Shown: piece after piece, positions 60,804 through 64,000 of the stretch
How positions within the stretch are numbered: position 1 is the first letter of the stretch
Layout of the letters: every line of letters starts with the position of its first letter
Assembly (NCBI GenBank): GCA_958295875.1
Contig: OY282379.1
Coordinates: forward strand, 3,129,046 to 3,193,045
Length of the DNA stretch: 64,000 bases
Reading direction: 5' to 3'
Origin: an uncultured Pseudomonadales bacterium
Lineage (GTDB): Bacteria; Pseudomonadota; Gammaproteobacteria; Pseudomonadales; Azotimanducaceae
The notes under the pieces: model-generated
Seen by the model: the letters and a program-made list of their open reading frames with translations, nothing else
Databases searched by the model: none
Told to the model about the DNA's origin: nothing
Made by a program: the position numbers and the translations under genes

Positions 60804-61703
60804 ATGGCGCAGATTCCCTTCCGGCGCGAGTTGGAGTTCGAGTACGGCGAGGCGGCGGTGCTCACGTCCCGCATTCGGCGTGTGGTCGCCAACAACCCCG
60901 GCCCGTTCACGCTCTACGGCACGGGCACCTACATCATCGGCCGCGGCAATGTCGCGGTGGTTGATCCGGGCCCGGCAGACCCCGCGCACATCGACGCCAT
61001 CATCAAGGCCACCGCGGGAGAGCGCATCACCCACATGTTGGTGACCCACACCCACAACGACCATTCGCCGGGCTGCGCGCTGCTGCGTGAGGCGTGCGAC
61101 GCGCCGACCTATGCGTACGGCCCGCATGGCGCCGGCAAGCACGAGCAGGGGGTGGCGGTGGAGGAGGGCGGCGACATGGAGTTCGCTCCAAACGAGCGGG
61201 TGCGGCATGGCCAGGTCATCGAAGGCGATGGCTGGTCCGTGGAGTGCGTGTACACGCCCGGCCACACCTCGAACCACATCTGCTACAGCTTGCGCGAAGA
61301 GCGGGCGCTCTTCACCGGCGACCATGTGATGGGATGGTCGACGAGCATCGTGTCGCCCCCGGATGGGGACATGCGCAGCTACATGGAGAGCCTTGACCTG
61401 CTGCTAGAGCGCGATGACGCCGTGTATTGGCCGACCCATGGCCCGGCCATCGAGGCGCCCAAGCCCCATGTGGAGGCATTCGTCGCCCATCGGCGCGAAC
61501 GCGAGCAGCAGATTGAGGCGTGTCTTGCCGCTGGCACGCTTCGCATCGTCGACATGGTGCCGACCATGTATGCAGACCTGCCGAAGTTCATGCATCCGGC
61601 GGCGGCGCGCAGCGTGTTCGCCGCGATGATCCATCTCGTCGAGCGCGGCGTCGTCACTTGCGAGGGGCCGCTCTCGGTGGACGCCGCCTACGCGCTGGCC
61701 TGA
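60804..61703 (+). CDS. MBL-fold metallo-hydrolase (LACTB2-like)
   Basis: A 299-residue metallo-beta-lactamase-fold hydrolase. Metal-binding motif HTHNDHS, further ligands in YTPGHTSNHICY, LFTGDHVMG and WPTHGPAI. The C-terminal winged-helix-like tail (RIVDMVPTMYADLPKFMHPAA, AARSVFAAMIHLVERG) and length match the LACTB2/flavin-less group often annotated as beta-lactamase-like or endoribonuclease. ATG at 60804 with GCGGAGAGCC before it. Substrate uncertain. Confidence 0.87.
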   Translation: MAQIPFRRELEFEYGEAAVLTSRIRRVVANNPGPFTLYGTGTYIIGRGNVAVVDPGPADPAHIDAIIKATAGERITHMLVTHTHNDHSPGCALLREACDAPTYAYGPHGAGKHEQGVAVEEGGDMEFAPNERVRHGQVIEGDGWSVECVYTPGHTSNHICYSLREERALFTGDHVMGWSTSIVSPPDGDMRSYMESLDLLLERDDAVYWPTHGPAIEAPKPHVEAFVAHRREREQQIEACLAAGTLRIVDMVPTMYADLPKFMHPAAARSVFAAMIHLVERGVVTCEGPLSVDAAYALA

Positions 61704-61742
61704 TGCCCAGGCGCCGTTGGCAGCGACGGCGCTGCTCGGCGG

Positions 61743-64000
61743 CTAGTTGGCTTGGGCCAGCGGCGCTGTGGCGTGGTCGGCGGGCTGGACGAGCGTGCGG
61801 GGAGCGGGAGCGTCTTGAGTCCCTTGCGCTTCGGTGCTGCGCGCCTCCGTGGCAGGCTTGCTCGACGCCAACGGCAACTGCACCATGATGGCGACGCCGG
61901 AGCCGTCGATCAGGTTGATGGCGCGTGCGCTGCCCCCATGATGCTCGGCGATGGTGCGCACCACATAGAGGCCCAAGCCGAAGTGCATCCCGCTCTGCGG
62001 GCCGCGGTGGCTCACCATCGACTCAAACAACTGGTTTTGCTCGGTTTTCGGCAGGGTTGGCCCGCGATTCGCCACGGTGATGCGCAGCGCCCCCCGCGCC
62101 ACGTCCAGCTGCACTTTGATGGGGCTGGCCACATGGTGGAAATCCACCGCGTTGTCGATGATCTTGTCGAGCATCTGTTCGATGCGGTAGTCCGCCACTG
62201 CCGCGTACACGGGCTCATTCACGCCTCGGAACACGAGCTCGCGCCCTTTGAGCGTGGCGCGGAAGTTCGCCACGTAGTTCTCGATTAACCTGCCCACGTC
62301 GATGACTTCGCGGTCATCCGCCGCCAACGACTCCTCCAAGCTCACCGCATCGGCGAGATTCTGCACTATGGCGCCGATGCGCAGCACGCCCCGCTTGGCG
62401 CTGGCCAGGTACTTGTCGCCGTCGTCGTGGACGTGATTCTTCAAGTTCTCGATGGAAGTGGCCAAGGCGTTCAGCGGGTTGTTGATTTCGTGGCGCAGCG
62501 TGCGCGGCATCTTTTCGAGGAAGTGGGTGTGCTGGTGCAGCCGCCCAAGCATGTTCGACACGCTGCGCGAAAGATCGCCGATCTCGTCTCCGGCGCTGCG
62601 CTCCGCATCGAGGGATTGCTTGGTGAGCCGGCCGTGCTCGTCGATGGCGGCGGCGGCTTCGCGCCGCAGGTGGCGGATGCGCCAAGCCAATCGGCCGGCG
62701 AAAGCGAGCAGGGCGAGGAACACCACCAGCAGGCTCACTAACGATACGAGCACCACTTGCTCGAACGCCTCGCGCTGGAATGCAAGAATCTCCTCGATGT
62801 TCTGCTCGACCACCACCGCGCCCAAAGTCGCGTCCTTGGAGATGATCGGATGCGCCGCCATGATGACCTCGACATGGCCATCCACGGTGCGCCGGCCAGT
62901 GATCGGGTCTCCACCGAGCGCGGCGTCGATCACTTGCGCGGCGGTGGCGCCAGGCGCCTCCTCGGCGGTGTCGGTGAACAGCGAGCCCAAACCGCGGAAC
63001 CAATGCAGCGCCCCGAGCGCCAGCGAGAGCGGCAGATCCGGCGGCGGCGCGGCGCGATAGCTGCCGGTGTCCGCGCGCACGCGCTGCTGGGCGTCGATCA
63101 CCTGGATGCGCGCCCCGGAGTAGCCGAGCCCCTCGATGATGTTGACGAGCTCTGGCGAGCGGTAGATCACCAAGTTGAAGCTCTCTTTGCCGGCGACGGG
63201 CAGCGTCTGCGAGATGTCGCGCACGGCGCGTGACGCTGGGTCGTCCACGTCCACGAACGAGAGGCCGAAATACCGATTCGAACCGAGCAGCGCGAGCGGC
63301 ATGCGCAGCTCCACCCCGATGCCATCGGCCGCCGCGGTGAAAGAACCCTTGATCTGCGTCTCTGGGGCGCCGGTCTCGGCGAACCGCCAGTCTTCCTGCA
63401 TCCAGTAGGCCGTGGTGACGCCGAGCGCCTTGCCGGAGGGCGCCGGCGCGGGCTGAACGGTGGCATCGCCTTGGGTTGTGGCGGGTGCCGGCAAGGTCAC
63501 GGCGATGCGGCCATCCTCGCCATCGGGGCGGATGAAGCTCAGCCGGACGTGGTCGGCATTGTCGAGCCGCAGATAGCGGAAGTCTCGATACACCTTGGCG
63601 TCGTCGCGAATGCGCATGTGGACATAAAGGTCTCCGCCTTGGTCGCCAAGCACCAAGTCGAAGCTGCCGTCCTGCTGGGCGCCGGCTTCCCCGGTGCCGA
63701 AGCGCTGCACGCGGGTTTCCACCTCCCCCCAGTCGCTCACGTCGCCATCCAGGCGAATGGGGTTCTCGATGGGGTGGACATGCAACGAGTCGTAGTCCTT
63801 GGGGTTCACCGGCAGGTCGCGGAACAAATCCTCCCGGCCGTTGAACAGTGTGGAGATGCCTTCCGCGGTGAGGAGCTGCGTGTGCGATTGCCCCTGCACC
63901 AGCAGCCGTTCCATCTCGACGAGCTGCAGGTAGAAGAAGTAAGGCAGCGCCAGCACCGCCGAGCCGAGCAGGGCGAGCTTCGTGCCGAGCCGCGGGCCGC
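61743..64000 (-). CDS. Sensor histidine kinase with carbohydrate-binding-like extracytoplasmic domain (partial)
   Basis: At least 752 residues, open to the right edge, so the N-terminus is missing. Order: membrane helix (LALLGSAVLALPYFFYLQL), extracytoplasmic region with a CBM9-like start (IENPIRLDGDVSDWGEVETRV), second membrane helix (VVLVSLVSLLVVFLALLAFAG), HAMP-like segment, H-box LRHEINNPLNAL with the phosphorylated His, and the ATPase domain (DKIIDNAVDFH, FGLGLYVVRTIAEHHGG). The layout resembles the large kinase of the proteobacterial dedicated-sortase systems (TIGR03785 type). The stop lies at 61743; the expected response regulator should be beyond the edge. Confidence 0.85.
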   Translation of the reverse strand, partial: GPRLGTKLALLGSAVLALPYFFYLQLVEMERLLVQGQSHTQLLTAEGISTLFNGREDLFRDLPVNPKDYDSLHVHPIENPIRLDGDVSDWGEVETRVQRFGTGEAGAQQDGSFDLVLGDQGGDLYVHMRIRDDAKVYRDFRYLRLDNADHVRLSFIRPDGEDGRIAVTLPAPATTQGDATVQPAPAPSGKALGVTTAYWMQEDWRFAETGAPETQIKGSFTAAADGIGVELRMPLALLGSNRYFGLSFVDVDDPASRAVRDISQTLPVAGKESFNLVIYRSPELVNIIEGLGYSGARIQVIDAQQRVRADTGSYRAAPPPDLPLSLALGALHWFRGLGSLFTDTAEEAPGATAAQVIDAALGGDPITGRRTVDGHVEVIMAAHPIISKDATLGAVVVEQNIEEILAFQREAFEQVVLVSLVSLLVVFLALLAFAGRLAWRIRHLRREAAAAIDEHGRLTKQSLDAERSAGDEIGDLSRSVSNMLGRLHQHTHFLEKMPRTLRHEINNPLNALATSIENLKNHVHDDGDKYLASAKRGVLRIGAIVQNLADAVSLEESLAADDREVIDVGRLIENYVANFRATLKGRELVFRGVNEPVYAAVADYRIEQMLDKIIDNAVDFHHVASPIKVQLDVARGALRITVANRGPTLPKTEQNQLFESMVSHRGPQSGMHFGLGLYVVRTIAEHHGGSARAINLIDGSGVAIMVQLPLASSKPATEARSTEAQGTQDAPAPRTLVQPADHATAPLAQAN

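Overview
This is a high-GC (roughly two-thirds G+C by eye) bacterial chromosome segment. Gene order marks it as a gammaproteobacterium: ispB divergent from rplU-rpmA-obgE-proB; rpsT divergent from murJ-ribF-lspA; bamD divergent from rluD-pgeF; and a trpF-trpB-trpA-folC-dedD-cvpA run. No gene points to a well-known genus. The conserved runs lack usual members (no ileS between ribF and lspA, no accD between trpA and folC, no purF after cvpA). Together with the Rieske, PhyH, questin-oxidase-like and TonB-receptor genes this suggests a divergent, probably uncultured lineage (inference).

Layout. 1-3.6 kb: minus-strand peptide-uptake operon (beta-lactamase-fold hydrolase, oppA, oppB running off the left edge). 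3.7-7.3 kb: heterodimeric ABC exporter pair. 7.4-9.6 kb: divergent questin-oxidase-like and PhyH oxygenases. 9.7-11.6 kb: RloA/RloB ATPase-TOPRIM pair, a candidate defence module. 11.7-12.9 kb: membrane TolB/TPR protein and tRNA-Pro(CGG). 13-20.6 kb: housekeeping block (ispB, rplU, rpmA, obgE, proB, rpsT, murJ, ribF, lspA). 20.7-23.4 kb: minor pilins pilE, pilV, pilW, pilX. 23.4-26 kb: NgoMIV-type restriction-modification pair followed by a decayed transposase, lying where pilY1 would be expected. 26.2-30.7 kb: cupin, TonB-dependent receptor, glyoxalase and Rieske oxygenase. 30.9-34.5 kb: fimT-like pilin, bamD, rluD, pgeF. 34.5-43.6 kb: leuA with a leucine-rich leader peptide, a CBS-domain membrane protein, trpFBA-folC-dedD-cvpA and a DUF1289 protein. 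43.6-46.9 kb: ureide catabolism (ureidoglycine aminohydrolase plus plant-like ureidoglycolate amidohydrolase) beside two divergent paralogous phosphoribosyltransferases. 47.4-50.2 kb: large secreted serine protease with six nearly identical FG-GAP/VCBS-like repeats. 50.4-54.4 kb: FAN1-like VRR-NUC nuclease and a nuclease-helicase of the XPD/DinG type. 54.4-59.1 kb: pyruvate kinase, then a MORN-repeat protein coupled to a degenerate membrane-anchored kinase/TPR protein. 59.1-60.8 kb: DUF4143 ATPase with an AT-rich, palindrome-bearing promoter and IS-end remnants. 60.8-64 kb: MBL-fold hydrolase and a sensor histidine kinase running off the right edge.

Themes. Genome defence and repair is represented by RloAB, the NgoMIV-like system and the FAN1/helicase pair. 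Three of the five pilins carry DxDxDG calcium-loop-like motifs, suggesting a calcium-dependent type IV pilus tip. Ureide nitrogen recovery sits beside putative purine-salvage transferases. The least explained units are the MORN/degenerate-kinase pair, the RloAB pair and the paired phosphoribosyltransferases, one of which has an altered PRPP loop. Positions, motifs, overlaps and repeats were read from the sequence; family assignments rest on recognised motifs without database searches.
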